Shown: piece by piece, positions 53,508 through 62,803 of the stretch
Numbering within the stretch: the stretch's first letter is position 1
Layout: each line of letters begins with the position of its first letter
Translations under genes and position numbers: made by a program
Assembly (NCBI RefSeq): GCF_002554795.1
Contig: NZ_PDEQ01000008.1
Span: 1 to 64,000 of the forward strand
Direction: 5' to 3'
Length of the DNA stretch: 64,000 nt
Origin: Longibacter salinarum
Lineage (GTDB): Bacteria; Bacteroidota; Rhodothermia; Rhodothermales; Salinibacteraceae
Notes under the pieces: generated by a model
Told to the model about the DNA's origin: nothing
The model's input: the letters and a program-made list of their open reading frames with translations, nothing else
Database searches by the model: none

Positions 53508-54665
53508 ATGGACCGCCCCATTTACCTCGATCACAACGCGACCACGCCTGTCGATGATCGGGTGCTGGAACGCATGATGCCGTACTTCACCGATCAGTTC
53601 GGCAATGCCTCAAGCGGCAGCCATTCATTCGGGTGGGCGGCGGAGGAAGCGGTCAGCGTTGCCCGCGAGCAAGTCGCGGACGGGCTCGACGTTCAGCCCT
53701 CGACCCTCACGTTCACGAGCGGCGCGACGGAAGCGATCAACGCCGCGATCAAAGGTGTGCTGTCGACCTATCGACGCAAGGGACAGCACATCGTGACGGT
53801 TGAGACGGAGCACAAAGCCGTTATGGACACATGCGACGCCGTGGAGACCAAGGGCGCCGACATCACGCGCCTCCCGGTGGATGAATCCGGTCGTGTGACG
53901 GCAGAACAGGTAGAAGCCGCCCTGCGCGACGACACGATCCTCGTGGCGGTCATGTGGGCGAACAACGAAACCGGCGTGATCCAGCCAATCCAGGAGATTA
54001 CGAAGGTCGTTCGCGACCACGGCGCTCTGTTTCTGGTGGACGCGACCCAGGCCGTCGGTAAGCTGCCCGTCACCGCCGACCCGGCCGACCTTCTCGTCGC
54101 CTCTGCGCACAAGATGTACGGGCCGAAGGGTGCCGGCATCCTCTACGCACGGGATCGCCGTCCCCGCGTGCGGTGGAGCCCGATGATTCATGGGGGCGGA
54201 CAGGAAGACGGCCACAGAGGGGGCACACTCAACGTTCCAGCTGTTGTCGGGATGGGCCGCGCGTTCGAGATTGCCGTCGATGAGCAGGCCGATGATGCGG
54301 AGCGTATGGAGCGCCTGCGGAGCCGACTGGAGAACCGCATTCTTGACGCGATTGACGATGCCTGGGTCAACGGAGCCGATGCATCCCGTTTACCCAACAC
54401 GACGAGCCTCACGCTGCCGGGTGTCTCCGCGGAAGACCTGCTCCTCGCCATGCGTGGCGTCGCCTGCTCGACCGGGAGCGCCTGCGCCTCCCACTCGAAC
54501 CGTCCGAGCCACGTCCTGAAAGCGCACGGCCTGTCGGATGCCGACGCACGCTCGACGGTCCGCCTCAGCCTCGGCCGACACACGACACAGGAAGAAATCG
54601 ACCACGCCGCGGAGGTCCTGATCGAGACAGCCAAACGCATGAAAGGCCAACCCGCCCTGCGATAG
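53508..54665 (+). CDS. Cysteine desulfurase (NifS/IscS family)
   Basis: The enzyme takes sulfur from cysteine for Fe-S clusters and other thiolated products using PLP. The 385-residue product starts with PIYLDHNATTPVDDRVLERM, has the PLP-binding Lys in SAHKMYGPKGAGIL (about residue 203), HGGGQEDGHRGGTLNVP and the catalytic Cys in CSTGSACASHS (about 325). NifS-type length and loop point to group I. The ATG at 53508 begins the conserved region. No IscU or SUF gene adjoins it. Confidence 0.94.
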   Translation: MDRPIYLDHNATTPVDDRVLERMMPYFTDQFGNASSGSHSFGWAAEEAVSVAREQVADGLDVQPSTLTFTSGATEAINAAIKGVLSTYRRKGQHIVTVETEHKAVMDTCDAVETKGADITRLPVDESGRVTAEQVEAALRDDTILVAVMWANNETGVIQPIQEITKVVRDHGALFLVDATQAVGKLPVTADPADLLVASAHKMYGPKGAGILYARDRRPRVRWSPMIHGGGQEDGHRGGTLNVPAVVGMGRAFEIAVDEQADDAERMERLRSRLENRILDAIDDAWVNGADASRLPNTTSLTLPGVSAEDLLLAMRGVACSTGSACASHSNRPSHVLKAHGLSDADARSTVRLSLGRHTTQEEIDHAAEVLIETAKRMKGQPALR

Positions 54666-54671
54666 CACGAA

Positions 54672-54920
54672 CGCCAAACGGACCAACGTTTCAACGTTCT
54701 AACGCTCAACGGTACACGGGTCGATCGTACATCGTTTATGGTTGGTTGGATTTGTCGCCGTACAGATCGCCTGCGCTCCCCAATTCCAAATCCCCAATCC
54801 ATAACGTCCTAACGTTCCACCGCATCAACGACCAACGCTAGAACGTTCCAACGCATCAACGCCTAACGTCAGAACGTTCCAACGCCTTAACGTCCCAACG
54901 TTTTAACGCATCAACGAAAA
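54672..54920. repeat. GNNYYAAC octamer array
   Basis: The gap between the desulfurase and DUF2480 genes is largely degenerate octamers ending in AAC: for example GTTCCAAC GCATCAAC, GTCAGAAC GTTCCAAC GCCTTAAC, and GTCCCAAC GTTTTAAC GCATCAAC, with CCCCAATTCC and CCCCAATCC runs between. Nothing else is visible in the gap. Confidence 0.75.
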
Positions 54921-54926
54921 CCCACC

Positions 54927-55502
54927 ATGGAACCCATTACCAACCGCGTCGCGGAAAGCGAAATTGCGGTCTTCAACCTCGACAATCTGTGGGACGACCG
55001 GACCGTGACCGAACTGGACCTCAGCCCCTTTCTGGTGAAAGGCCTGATGCTCAAGGAAAAGCCCTTTCGCGAGGACGTCCGCGAGCACGACTGGTCGCAG
55101 TACGACGATCAGCACGTGGCCGTGTACTGCTCGACAGATGCCATCGTCCCGACGTGGGGCTACATGCTGATCGCCTCCAAGCTTGAGGGGATCGCGGCGT
55201 CCGTGAGCTTCGGCCGGGAGGATGATCTCGTGCGAGACTACTACGTCCGCGCGCTCGACGCACAGGACTGGTCCGACTACGAAGATCGTCCCGTCGTCAT
55301 CAAAGGCTGCGGCTCGGATCGTGTCCCGGAAGTCGCGTATCTCATCGCGACGCAGAAGCTCCAGGGCGTGGGCCGCAAGCTGATGTACGGAGAGCCGTGC
55401 TCGTCCGTACCGCTCTGGCGGAAACAGAAGCCACAGAAAGAGAAACCGGCAGCAAAAGCCACCGGCGTGAAGAAGCCGGACCTCCCGTCCCCGAACTCGT
55501 GA
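54927..55502 (+). CDS. DUF2480 family protein
   Basis: The 191-residue product matches the Bacteroidota DUF2480 family: NRVAESEIAVFNLDNLWDDR, DLSPFLVKGLMLKEKPFRE, HVAVYCSTDAIVPTWGYMLI and VVIKGCGSDRVPEVAYLIAT. It ends in a Lys/Pro-rich tail. Family members are cytoplasmic and of unknown function, often near Fe-S assembly or metal genes; here the cysteine desulfurase gene is immediately upstream on the same strand, which fits that association. Confidence 0.88.
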   Translation: MEPITNRVAESEIAVFNLDNLWDDRTVTELDLSPFLVKGLMLKEKPFREDVREHDWSQYDDQHVAVYCSTDAIVPTWGYMLIASKLEGIAASVSFGREDDLVRDYYVRALDAQDWSDYEDRPVVIKGCGSDRVPEVAYLIATQKLQGVGRKLMYGEPCSSVPLWRKQKPQKEKPAAKATGVKKPDLPSPNS

Positions 55503-55628
55503 CCTCCGTCCCTCTGGAACGGATTCGCGGCTTTCTGTACGTTTCCCTACATTTCCGACGGACTGGCATGGCTTCTGCGAAATGTCCGTTCCCCTGTCTC
55601 TCCTTCCTTCGTTCCCGCGTTCCCTTCC

Positions 55629-56816
55629 ATGTCGACCGACGTTGCCGCCACTGAAGCGGCTGGATCTGCTGCAGGCTTTCTGGGCTCCATCATGAATCGC
55701 CTCGACGCCAGCCCTCGCTACCGGCTGGCGCGCCTGTTCTACCGTCGCCACGAGAACCTCCTTCCCCCGACGCTCTTCCTCGGCGGCGTGGGCTGGGATG
55801 CAGCCACGCTCCGTCGTATCGATGCTATCGTCGATAACGTCTTCCTGGCCGTTTATCTAGCGCTACTGGGGGCGTTCATTATGCTCACGGCGTTCGACCG
55901 GGCCGAAAAGCTCAAGTTGAAGCCGCTCAAGCAAATCAGCGGCTGGTCGACCGGCGCAATTCAGTTTCTGTGCGGGGGCCTTTTCAGCGCATACGTCATC
56001 TACTACACGCAGAGCGCGTCGCTCACAACGGCGTCACTCTTCTTACTCGTGCTGGTGACGCTACTGGTCGCGAACGAGTTTATGTGGGAACGGACCGGGA
56101 CCGGCAATCTCTACATCCTGTTCGGGATCTACTTTCTGGCCGTCTTCTGCTATTTCACCTTCTTCCTGCCGATCGTCTTCGGCACGATGGGATACGGCCT
56201 TTTCATCCTGAGCGGCATCGTGAGCGCCCTGATCGTCGGCTCCATGCTCTTCGTGCTATTCAAAGCCGGCGTCTTCCCATCGACGCGCGCCTATGCCGGG
56301 GCTGCGAGCGTCGTGGTCGGCCTCCTGCTTCTTGTCAACCTGTTCTACGTGCAGCACTGGATTCCGCCGGTTCCCCTCGCACTCCGTCATGGTGGCATGT
56401 ATCGCGGTGTGGAGGTCCAGGGTGAGGCGTACGCGCTGAAATATGCCAAGCCAGACTGGTATGCATTCTGGGAGGACCCGGACGAGGAGGTCATCGAGTA
56501 TGCGCCGGGCGACGAGGTCCACTGCTTTGCCGCTGTCTTCGCCCCGACGGAGCTGGAGACCAACGTCTATCACCGCTGGCAGACGTGGAATCAGAGGACG
56601 GAATCGTGGGTCAGCACGGACCGGATCGGCTACGGCGTGGAGGGCGGCCGCGACAACGGCTATCGCGGGTCGACCTTCAAGCGAAACGTGCAGCCCGGCA
56701 AGTGGCGAGTGACAATCGAAACGGAAGACAGGCGCCCGATCGGCCGCGTCAACTTTGAGATCGTTCGCGCCGACACGTCGGAAACCCGCGAATACGGCAC
56801 CCGCCTCTACTACTGA
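55629..56816 (+). CDS. Membrane protein with C-terminal DUF2914 domain
   Basis: The 395-residue product has seven or eight membrane helices (residues about 70-250) and a C-terminal DUF2914 domain (about 290-385) with YHRWQTWNQRTESWVSTDRI and GYRGSTFKRNVQPGKWRVTIE. DUF2914 is a beta domain of unknown function, usually periplasmic. The gene follows DUF2480 by 126 bp and precedes the SDR gene by 58 bp. Confidence 0.85.
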   Translation: MSTDVAATEAAGSAAGFLGSIMNRLDASPRYRLARLFYRRHENLLPPTLFLGGVGWDAATLRRIDAIVDNVFLAVYLALLGAFIMLTAFDRAEKLKLKPLKQISGWSTGAIQFLCGGLFSAYVIYYTQSASLTTASLFLLVLVTLLVANEFMWERTGTGNLYILFGIYFLAVFCYFTFFLPIVFGTMGYGLFILSGIVSALIVGSMLFVLFKAGVFPSTRAYAGAASVVVGLLLLVNLFYVQHWIPPVPLALRHGGMYRGVEVQGEAYALKYAKPDWYAFWEDPDEEVIEYAPGDEVHCFAAVFAPTELETNVYHRWQTWNQRTESWVSTDRIGYGVEGGRDNGYRGSTFKRNVQPGKWRVTIETEDRRPIGRVNFEIVRADTSETREYGTRLYY

Positions 56817-56874
56817 CGCACGAACGTACCACACGTCCAACCTTCCATACTTCCACACATTCACACGTCAATAC

Positions 56875-57633
56875 ATGCAGCTTAACTTGTCGGATCAGAC
56901 GGTTCTCGTCACCGGCGCCAGCCGTGGAATCGGGCGCGCCATCGCACTCGCCCTCGCATCGGCCGGGGCCACCGTCGGCGTCCATTTCGCCAGCAGCCGC
57001 GATGCAGCCGAGGAGGTCGCCGATGCATGCGGGCACGGGGCTCAGACCTTTCAGGCGGACCTTTCGGACCTCGGTGACACCGACCGCCTGATCGAAGACG
57101 TGATTGCCACGCTCGGAGGACTCGACGTGCTGGTCAACAACGCGGGCGTAGCCCTGTCCGCCCCGCTCGAAGACGATACTCCGACGTGGGATGACGCGTG
57201 GACGCGGACGATGATGGTGAACCTCCGCGCGCCGGAGCTCCTCTGCCGTCACGCCGTCACGCATTTCCAGGAGCATGGCGGCGGCCGCATCATCAACATC
57301 GCCTCCCGCGCAGCCTTCCGCGGCGACACGCCCGACTACATGGCCTATGCCGCGTCGAAAGCCGGCGTCGTCGCCCTCACGAAGTCGCTCGCCCGCGGCT
57401 TCGGCAAGGACAACATCAAGGCGTTCGCCATCGCGCCCGGCTTCACTCGAACGGACATGGCGCAGGACTTCATCGACACGTACGGCGAGGACTACGCCAC
57501 CAGCGACCTCGCCCTCTCGCAGCTAACCGAGCCGGAAGACGTCGCTCCGACGGTCGTCTTCCTCGCCAGCGGGCACGCGGATCATGCCACCGGCACGTCG
57601 ATCGACATCAACGCAGGGAGTTACGTGCACTAG
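56875..57633 (+). CDS. Short-chain dehydrogenase/reductase (FabG-like)
   Basis: The 252-residue product is a classical SDR: the cofactor motif TGASRGIG (residue 14), NNAG (about 89), the catalytic Ser in INIASRAAF and the Y-x3-K pair in YAASK (about 159), then AIAPGFTRTDMAQ. NAD(P)-dependent reduction of a 3-oxoacyl-ACP or similar ketone is likely. The ATG at 56875 directly precedes the first strand. Its end overlaps the convergent hydrolase gene by 26 bp. Confidence 0.93.
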   Translation: MQLNLSDQTVLVTGASRGIGRAIALALASAGATVGVHFASSRDAAEEVADACGHGAQTFQADLSDLGDTDRLIEDVIATLGGLDVLVNNAGVALSAPLEDDTPTWDDAWTRTMMVNLRAPELLCRHAVTHFQEHGGGRIINIASRAAFRGDTPDYMAYAASKAGVVALTKSLARGFGKDNIKAFAIAPGFTRTDMAQDFIDTYGEDYATSDLALSQLTEPEDVAPTVVFLASGHADHATGTSIDINAGSYVH

Positions 57634-58477
57634 CACCTGCCGTCACGCGCGGGCCAGGATCTTCGTCCGTTTCGGAACGAGTCGGCTCGTCGGATTCCAC
57701 GCGCTGAAGGAAGTCGTCGAGGATCGCGTTGAACGCGTCCGGCTTTTCGACGGGAAGGGCGTGCCGCGCGTCGTCGACCACCGCAAGCTCGGCATTCGGC
57801 ATCTGGGCGACCGCCAGATTCTTCTCCGAAATCGGCGTGTAATCGTGCTCGCTCGATACGAGCAGAGCGGGCATCGTGACGCGGTCGAGCCGGTCCTGAA
57901 CGGTCCAGCCCATGATGGCGTCGACCGTTCGCACGTAGGCCTCGGGATCGTTCTTCGCCCACCGCTCGACGAACTCGGACCGCAGGTCCTCCTGATCCGG
58001 GCGCACGAACAGCTTATTGGCGATGATCTTGCCCACGCGTCGCATCCCGAGCAGCTTGACGGCAAAGCGGCGCGACAGGTAGAACCAGACGTCATGAAGC
58101 GTCTGCGGCCGGACGTCGACCGCACTGTTCACCACGACCAGGCTCCGCACAAGCTCTGGCGCATCCGTAGCAAGCTGCATCGCCACCATCCCACCCATCG
58201 ACAACCCGACGACGTGCGCGGGCCAGGCGTCGAGCTGCCGCAGCACGACGGCGACGTCCCGCGCAAACTGGGCAATGCTGTACGGCTCCTCCGGCTTATC
58301 GGATCGACCGTGACCGCGCAGATCGAGCGTGATGACGCGGTACCGATCTGCAAGATGCGGCACCTGCTTGAACCAGTCCCGCGCGCTCGACCCCAGTCCG
58401 TGAAGGAGAATAACCGGCTCACCCGCTCCCTCTTCCTCGACATACAGGCGAGCGCCGTCTACCGTTATTGATGACAT
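57608..58477 (-). CDS. Alpha/beta hydrolase
   Basis: The 289-residue product has the hydrolase fold: VILLHGLGSSARDWFKQV (oxyanion region), DLRGHGRSDKPEEPYS, the nucleophile elbow GLSMGGMVAMQ (about residue 95), a late Asp in SSEHDYTPISE and His in DARHALPVEKPDAF. It resembles 3-oxoadipate enol-lactonase-like and carboxylesterase proteins. A long C-terminal tail (RSETDEDPGPRV) is unusual. It is the last gene of the minus-strand run with a second hydrolase, an AMP ligase, a symporter and a ketosynthase-like gene. Confidence 0.88.
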   Translation of the reverse strand: MSSITVDGARLYVEEEGAGEPVILLHGLGSSARDWFKQVPHLADRYRVITLDLRGHGRSDKPEEPYSIAQFARDVAVVLRQLDAWPAHVVGLSMGGMVAMQLATDAPELVRSLVVVNSAVDVRPQTLHDVWFYLSRRFAVKLLGMRRVGKIIANKLFVRPDQEDLRSEFVERWAKNDPEAYVRTVDAIMGWTVQDRLDRVTMPALLVSSEHDYTPISEKNLAVAQMPNAELAVVDDARHALPVEKPDAFNAILDDFLQRVESDEPTRSETDEDPGPRVTAGASARNSLR

Positions 58478-58577
58478 CATATTCCGGATAGAAGCAAACG
58501 ACATATCGGACGCCGCTCCTACTTCTTTCCGGTGCGTTCGTTCGCACACGCCGTCGCCGCCCCCTCTGCTTGCATCG

Positions 58578-59579
58578 CTATTCCGATGATTCACTTGCTT
58601 CCTGTCCATCCAGCATCGAGCGCAGCAGTTCGTCGAAGCGCTCGGGGCGCTCGATCATGATGAGGTGGCCCGCGTCCTCAACGACCTCGACGCGAGCGTC
58701 CGGCATTGCCGCTTTCGCCGAATCCGCGATGCTCTGCGGCGACTGCTCCGGGTGAAGGTATCGATTAGGAATCAGCTTATCGCCCGCACCGAAGAGGACG
58801 AGCGTCGGCACGTCGATCTCGCTGAGACGCTCATACACCGGGCCGTCCAGCATGCCCGAAACGGCCTTGGCGTTTGCCTCCGCGTACGCTGCGAAGTCGT
58901 CGCGCTCCGACAGAGCATGGCGCTGCTTCACGAGCCAGTCGTAGCCCTCCGTGTACTCGTGGAAGTTGAGCGCAACCGACTGCTGCACCTGCGCGTCCGT
59001 CGACGCCATGATGCCTTCTGCCGACATCATACTGCGAATCGCCTGGCTGTCCTTCTCTGAAAAGGTCTCAATCCCCGCCGGCGACATCAGCACGAGGCCG
59101 TTGAGCCGATCGCCGTGCTCCAATGCCACATGTAGCCCGACCTGCCCGCCCATTGAGGCGCCGACGTAGGTAGCTTTTTCGATGTTCATGGCGTCCAGGA
59201 AGCCGACGACGGTTTCCGCAAAGAAGGGCATGGTCGCCGGCACGTCTTCCTTTTCCGAAAGACCGAACCCGGGCAGGTCCAGCGCGAGGACGCGGTACTC
59301 CGGGAAGGCGTCGACCTGATGGCGCCAGAGCGAAAGATTGGAGCCGAGACCGTGGACGAAGAGCAGCACAGGCGCGTCCTCACCGGCTTCAGCGGGCCGC
59401 TCTACGAACGCAATCATGCGGCCATCGACGTCGGTCACCTGCACATTCCCCGGGTAAAACGGGAGTGGATTCACTGTGGACGTGTCGGCGTCGGTCGTGT
59501 CCGCGTAAGCGTTCGGGGTGGCAGAGGCCGGAGAGGCAGGAACAGTCATGAGCGCAAGCGCGAGAAGGAAGGCAATCAT
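58578..59579 (-). CDS. Exported alpha/beta hydrolase
   Basis: The 333-residue product has a signal peptide (cleavage near SPASATPN, residue about 20), then an alpha/beta-hydrolase domain: VLLFVHGLGSNLSLWRHQ, DLPGFGLSEKEDVP, the elbow GASMGGQVGLH (about residue 143), a late Asp in GAGDKLIPN and His in DAGHLIMIERPERFDE. It is probably periplasmic, unlike the neighbouring hydrolase. It lies 41 bp after the AMP ligase gene on the same strand. Confidence 0.9.
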   Translation of the reverse strand: MIAFLLALALMTVPASPASATPNAYADTTDADTSTVNPLPFYPGNVQVTDVDGRMIAFVERPAEAGEDAPVLLFVHGLGSNLSLWRHQVDAFPEYRVLALDLPGFGLSEKEDVPATMPFFAETVVGFLDAMNIEKATYVGASMGGQVGLHVALEHGDRLNGLVLMSPAGIETFSEKDSQAIRSMMSAEGIMASTDAQVQQSVALNFHEYTEGYDWLVKQRHALSERDDFAAYAEANAKAVSGMLDGPVYERLSEIDVPTLVLFGAGDKLIPNRYLHPEQSPQSIADSAKAAMPDARVEVVEDAGHLIMIERPERFDELLRSMLDGQEASESSE

Positions 59580-59620
59580 AGCGGTGCGAGAGAACGTCCG
59601 AGAATAGCAGAGCGATGGGG

Positions 59621-61132
59621 TTATGCGGGTGCGAATCGGTCGGCGAGCTCCGACTTCTGGATCTTGCCCGAATGACCTTTGGGCAGTTCGTCGAGGAATC
59701 GGACATGGCGCGGCACCTTGTACCGTGCGAGATGCGAGCGAGCGTGGGCTAGCAGCTCGTCTTCGGTCAGTGACTGCCCCTCCTTGAGCGCTATGAAGGC
59801 TGCGCCCGTTTCGCCCCAGGTATCGTCCGGCACGCCAATAACAGCCGCCTCGGCGACCGCGGGATGCTCGTACAACGCCGTCTCGACCTCCGCGGGATAC
59901 ACGTTTTCCCCGCCCGAGATGTACATTTCCTTTTTCCGCCCAACCACGTAGAAGTAGCCTTCGTCATCCACGCGAACCAGGTCGCCCGTGGCGAACCATC
60001 CGTCCTCGTCGATGGCCTCAGCCGTCGCCTCCGGGTTACGCCAGTAGCCGGGCGTCACGACCGGGCCGCGCATCAGCAGCTCTCCCGTCGTGTTCGCCGC
60101 CACGTCGTTTCCGTCCTCGTCCACCACCCGCGTGTCGATGTAGAAATTGGGAAAGCCGATCGACCCGATCTTGCGGAGCGCGTCCTTTTCCGGAAGGGAA
60201 AAGCAGTTTACGCCAACCTCGGTCATACCGAAGCCCTGCCGGATCGGAACGCCCTTGTCCTGCCACACGCGGATGAGCGGTTCGGGCATCGCCTCGCCCC
60301 CGACAATGGCGTAGCGGACGGATTCGAGCGTCACCTCGTCGAACGCCGGATGGTCGCTCATCATCTTGAGCATCGTCGGCACGCCCCAGAGAATCGTCAA
60401 CTCCTCGTCGTCGCACAGTCGCAGAATCGCTTCCGGGTCGAACGAGGGCAGCAAAAACGTCGTCGCACCGTGATGAAGGAACGGTGTCAGCAGCACATTC
60501 CATCCGCCGGTATGGTAAAAAGGCGCTGCGTTGAAGGAGCGGTCGTTCGAGGTCAAATCGAGCCGCATCTCGGTGTTGACCGAGTTCCACGCGATCATCC
60601 CGTGCGAGATGATTGCCCCCTTCGGCCGCCCGGTGGTGCCGGACGTGTACAGGATCATCACCGGGTCGTCCAAGCCGGGCTGCGGGGGAAGCTCTGCTCG
60701 CGGGACAGGCGTCAGCGCATCGTTGGTTTCCGACAGCGCGAACACTTCGTCCAGCGGAAGAAGGTCGGCCGGCGTATCGAGGTCTGTGACGGTGTCGGCG
60801 TAGTCGGCCCCGACGAAGATCAGCGAGGGCTCGGCGTCGGTGACGACGTACTGCAGCTCCGGGAGCGCGAGTCGAAAGTTGAGCGGCACCAGCACGAAGC
60901 CGGCCGTCTGCGCCGCGAGGAAGAGCAGCACGTGCTCGACCGCGTTCTCCGCCAGCACGGCGACACGGTCGCCCGGCGACAGATCGTGGCGCTTGATGAG
61001 CGTCGCCGCCAGCCGCGTGGCTCGTGTGTGCAATTCGGCGTACGAGTATTTCCGCCCCGTCGGCGCCCAGACGATCGCCGGATGGTCGGGCGTGTAGAGC
61101 GCGTGCCGTTCGAGCCAGTCCGTTCGGGTCAT
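59621..61132 (-). CDS. AMP-dependent acyl-CoA synthetase/ligase
   Basis: The 503-residue product has all ANL-family core motifs: A3 YTSGTTGRPKGAIISHG (residue about 170), FYHTGGWN, A5 QGFGMTEVG (about 300), A7 DGWFATGDLVRVDDEGYFY, A8 GRKKEMYISGGENVYPAEVE and the A10 catalytic Lys in GKIQKSEL. It activates a carboxylic acid, most likely a fatty or related acid, through an acyl-AMP and usually on to acyl-CoA. It belongs to the minus-strand run with the symporter and two hydrolases. Confidence 0.93.
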   Translation of the reverse strand: MTRTDWLERHALYTPDHPAIVWAPTGRKYSYAELHTRATRLAATLIKRHDLSPGDRVAVLAENAVEHVLLFLAAQTAGFVLVPLNFRLALPELQYVVTDAEPSLIFVGADYADTVTDLDTPADLLPLDEVFALSETNDALTPVPRAELPPQPGLDDPVMILYTSGTTGRPKGAIISHGMIAWNSVNTEMRLDLTSNDRSFNAAPFYHTGGWNVLLTPFLHHGATTFLLPSFDPEAILRLCDDEELTILWGVPTMLKMMSDHPAFDEVTLESVRYAIVGGEAMPEPLIRVWQDKGVPIRQGFGMTEVGVNCFSLPEKDALRKIGSIGFPNFYIDTRVVDEDGNDVAANTTGELLMRGPVVTPGYWRNPEATAEAIDEDGWFATGDLVRVDDEGYFYVVGRKKEMYISGGENVYPAEVETALYEHPAVAEAAVIGVPDDTWGETGAAFIALKEGQSLTEDELLAHARSHLARYKVPRHVRFLDELPKGHSGKIQKSELADRFAPA

Positions 61133-61167
61133 GATATCATCTATTGGTTTGCAGGCGAGCCCATGGC

Positions 61168-61201
61168 GTAGTAAGGGCGCATTGCGATGCGCCCTTACTA
61201 C
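61168..61201. repeat. Mobile-type hairpin supplying a stop codon (2)
   Basis: GTAGTAAGGGCGCAT and ATGCGCCCTTACTAC form a perfect 15-bp stem around TGCG. The symporter gene's TAG stop (61198-61200) lies within it. It is related in sequence to the hairpin at 51600-51631. Confidence 0.78.
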
Positions 61202-62685
61202 CGGGCGTTGGTGGCCGGGGCCGGGCGGCGGTTCAAGGCCATCGCGCCGAGGGCCACCAGCGTGCTGGACACCAGCGCCGCCGTCGCCGGAACGGCCGGG
61301 TTGTTCGCATACATCGTGATCTCGCCGTAGTACATGCCGAAGTGCACGACCAGCGCCGTGATCGCGGCCGTGAGCACCGCTCCCTTCGAGATGCGATCCG
61401 AGAAGAAGATGCCGAACAGGATCGGGACGAAGGTGGCCGAGAACAACGCGTAGACGCCGTTCTGCCCGAGGATAGCGACCGACAGATTCGGGTTCACAAT
61501 CTGCCCGTAGGAAATCAGCGCGACGACCGGCACGAGCGCAACGAGGAAATACCGGCTGTAGCGAACGGCGCGCGCATCGATTTCGTCATCGTTGAGACCC
61601 CCGTTACGCTTCGCGAGTGGACGGTAGATATCGTTCGAGAAAATCGTCGAGAGCGCGACGAGCAGCCCCTCCATCGTGGAGAAGCCGGCTGCGACCAGGC
61701 CGATCAGGATCACCGAACGCACGAGCGGCGAGAACACCTCGACGATGTAGGTCGGCACCACGGCGTCGGGCTCGATCATAGCGCCCGGCATCAGGATCCG
61801 CGCGTACAGCCCGACGAGGATGACGGCGAAGAACAGCACCAGAACGACAATCCCGGTCGTCAGGTAGGTGTTGACGTCCTTCTCACTCTTCAGATAGAGC
61901 GCCTTCGACATCACGTGCGGCTGATTGATGATCGCGACCCCGATCAGCACGTTGCACGCCACCACCTCGAACCAGTCTCGGAAGAGTAAGCTTTCGGGAT
62001 TGACGGGTTCGGCCAGCATCGGGTCGATCGCTGCGAGACGATCGAGAAAGCCGCCGATGCCGCCCGCGAAGTATTCTGCGCCAGAGCCCAGCAGGATTAT
62101 GGCCACGATGATCATCAGTCCGGCCTGCGCGGCGTTCGTCAGGGTGTGCGCGCTCGCCCCGCCGATGGAGATGTAGATGAGCGGAATACCGATCGTCATG
62201 GCCATCGCGACGAGCATCGGCACCTCGAGCACGCTCGACAGGACGCGCGTCAGCCCGACGGTGATGAGCACCAGAAAGGCGATCTGCAGCAGACTGGCGA
62301 CGGCGAAGAAGATCGTCAGCCGGCGGTCACCGAATCGATCGCCGATCCACTGCGGCACCGTCAGCGCCGTTACCTCGTCGCCGACGCGGCGAAAGGCCTT
62401 CGAGAAGATGATGAGCCCGATGAAGACGCCCACGGGCAACGCGACGGCATACGCGATCACGCCACTCACACCGTAGAGGTAAATCAGCCCCGGGTTGATG
62501 ATGAATGTCGCGGCGCTCGTGAGATTCGCGGCAAGGGACATCCCGATCCACACCGGGCTCACCTCGCGGCTTCCAACGCTAAAGGCCGAGAACCCGGTCA
62601 TCTTCTTGATGCCGATCACCGCCGCACTCGTCACCGCGGCGAGATACAGACCGAAAAAGATCCAGGCAAAGGTCGTTTCTCCCAT
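61198..62685 (-). CDS. Sodium:solute symporter (SSS family)
   Basis: The 495-residue product has 13 predicted membrane helices in the LeuT-like SSS pattern: FSVGSREVSPVWIGMSLAAN at helix 1 (sodium/substrate region), TALTVPQWIGDRFGDRR, YISIGGASAHTLTNAAQAG, and GLVAAGFSTMEGLLVALSTI. Relatives import acetate, pantothenate, proline or monocarboxylates with sodium. The substrate is unknown; in this gene run an acid for the AMP ligase is a plausible guess. Confidence 0.9.
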   Translation of the reverse strand: MGETTFAWIFFGLYLAAVTSAAVIGIKKMTGFSAFSVGSREVSPVWIGMSLAANLTSAATFIINPGLIYLYGVSGVIAYAVALPVGVFIGLIIFSKAFRRVGDEVTALTVPQWIGDRFGDRRLTIFFAVASLLQIAFLVLITVGLTRVLSSVLEVPMLVAMAMTIGIPLIYISIGGASAHTLTNAAQAGLMIIVAIILLGSGAEYFAGGIGGFLDRLAAIDPMLAEPVNPESLLFRDWFEVVACNVLIGVAIINQPHVMSKALYLKSEKDVNTYLTTGIVVLVLFFAVILVGLYARILMPGAMIEPDAVVPTYIVEVFSPLVRSVILIGLVAAGFSTMEGLLVALSTIFSNDIYRPLAKRNGGLNDDEIDARAVRYSRYFLVALVPVVALISYGQIVNPNLSVAILGQNGVYALFSATFVPILFGIFFSDRISKGAVLTAAITALVVHFGMYYGEITMYANNPAVPATAALVSSTLVALGAMALNRRPAPATNAR

Positions 62686-62803
62686 GTGTCGCTTCGCGTT
62701 TGCTACGCGGTTTGGACGTGTGAAAGTGCGGACGTGTTAAGGTGTGAACGTGTGGATGTCTGAACGTAGTTACGTTCGTAGATCCCTAACCCTGAACCTT
62801 GAT

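Noticed and set aside
54672-54920. CRISPR array in the repeat-rich gap
   Set aside because: Units are 8 bp and degenerate with no spacers or 25-40 bp direct repeats, and no cas genes are present.
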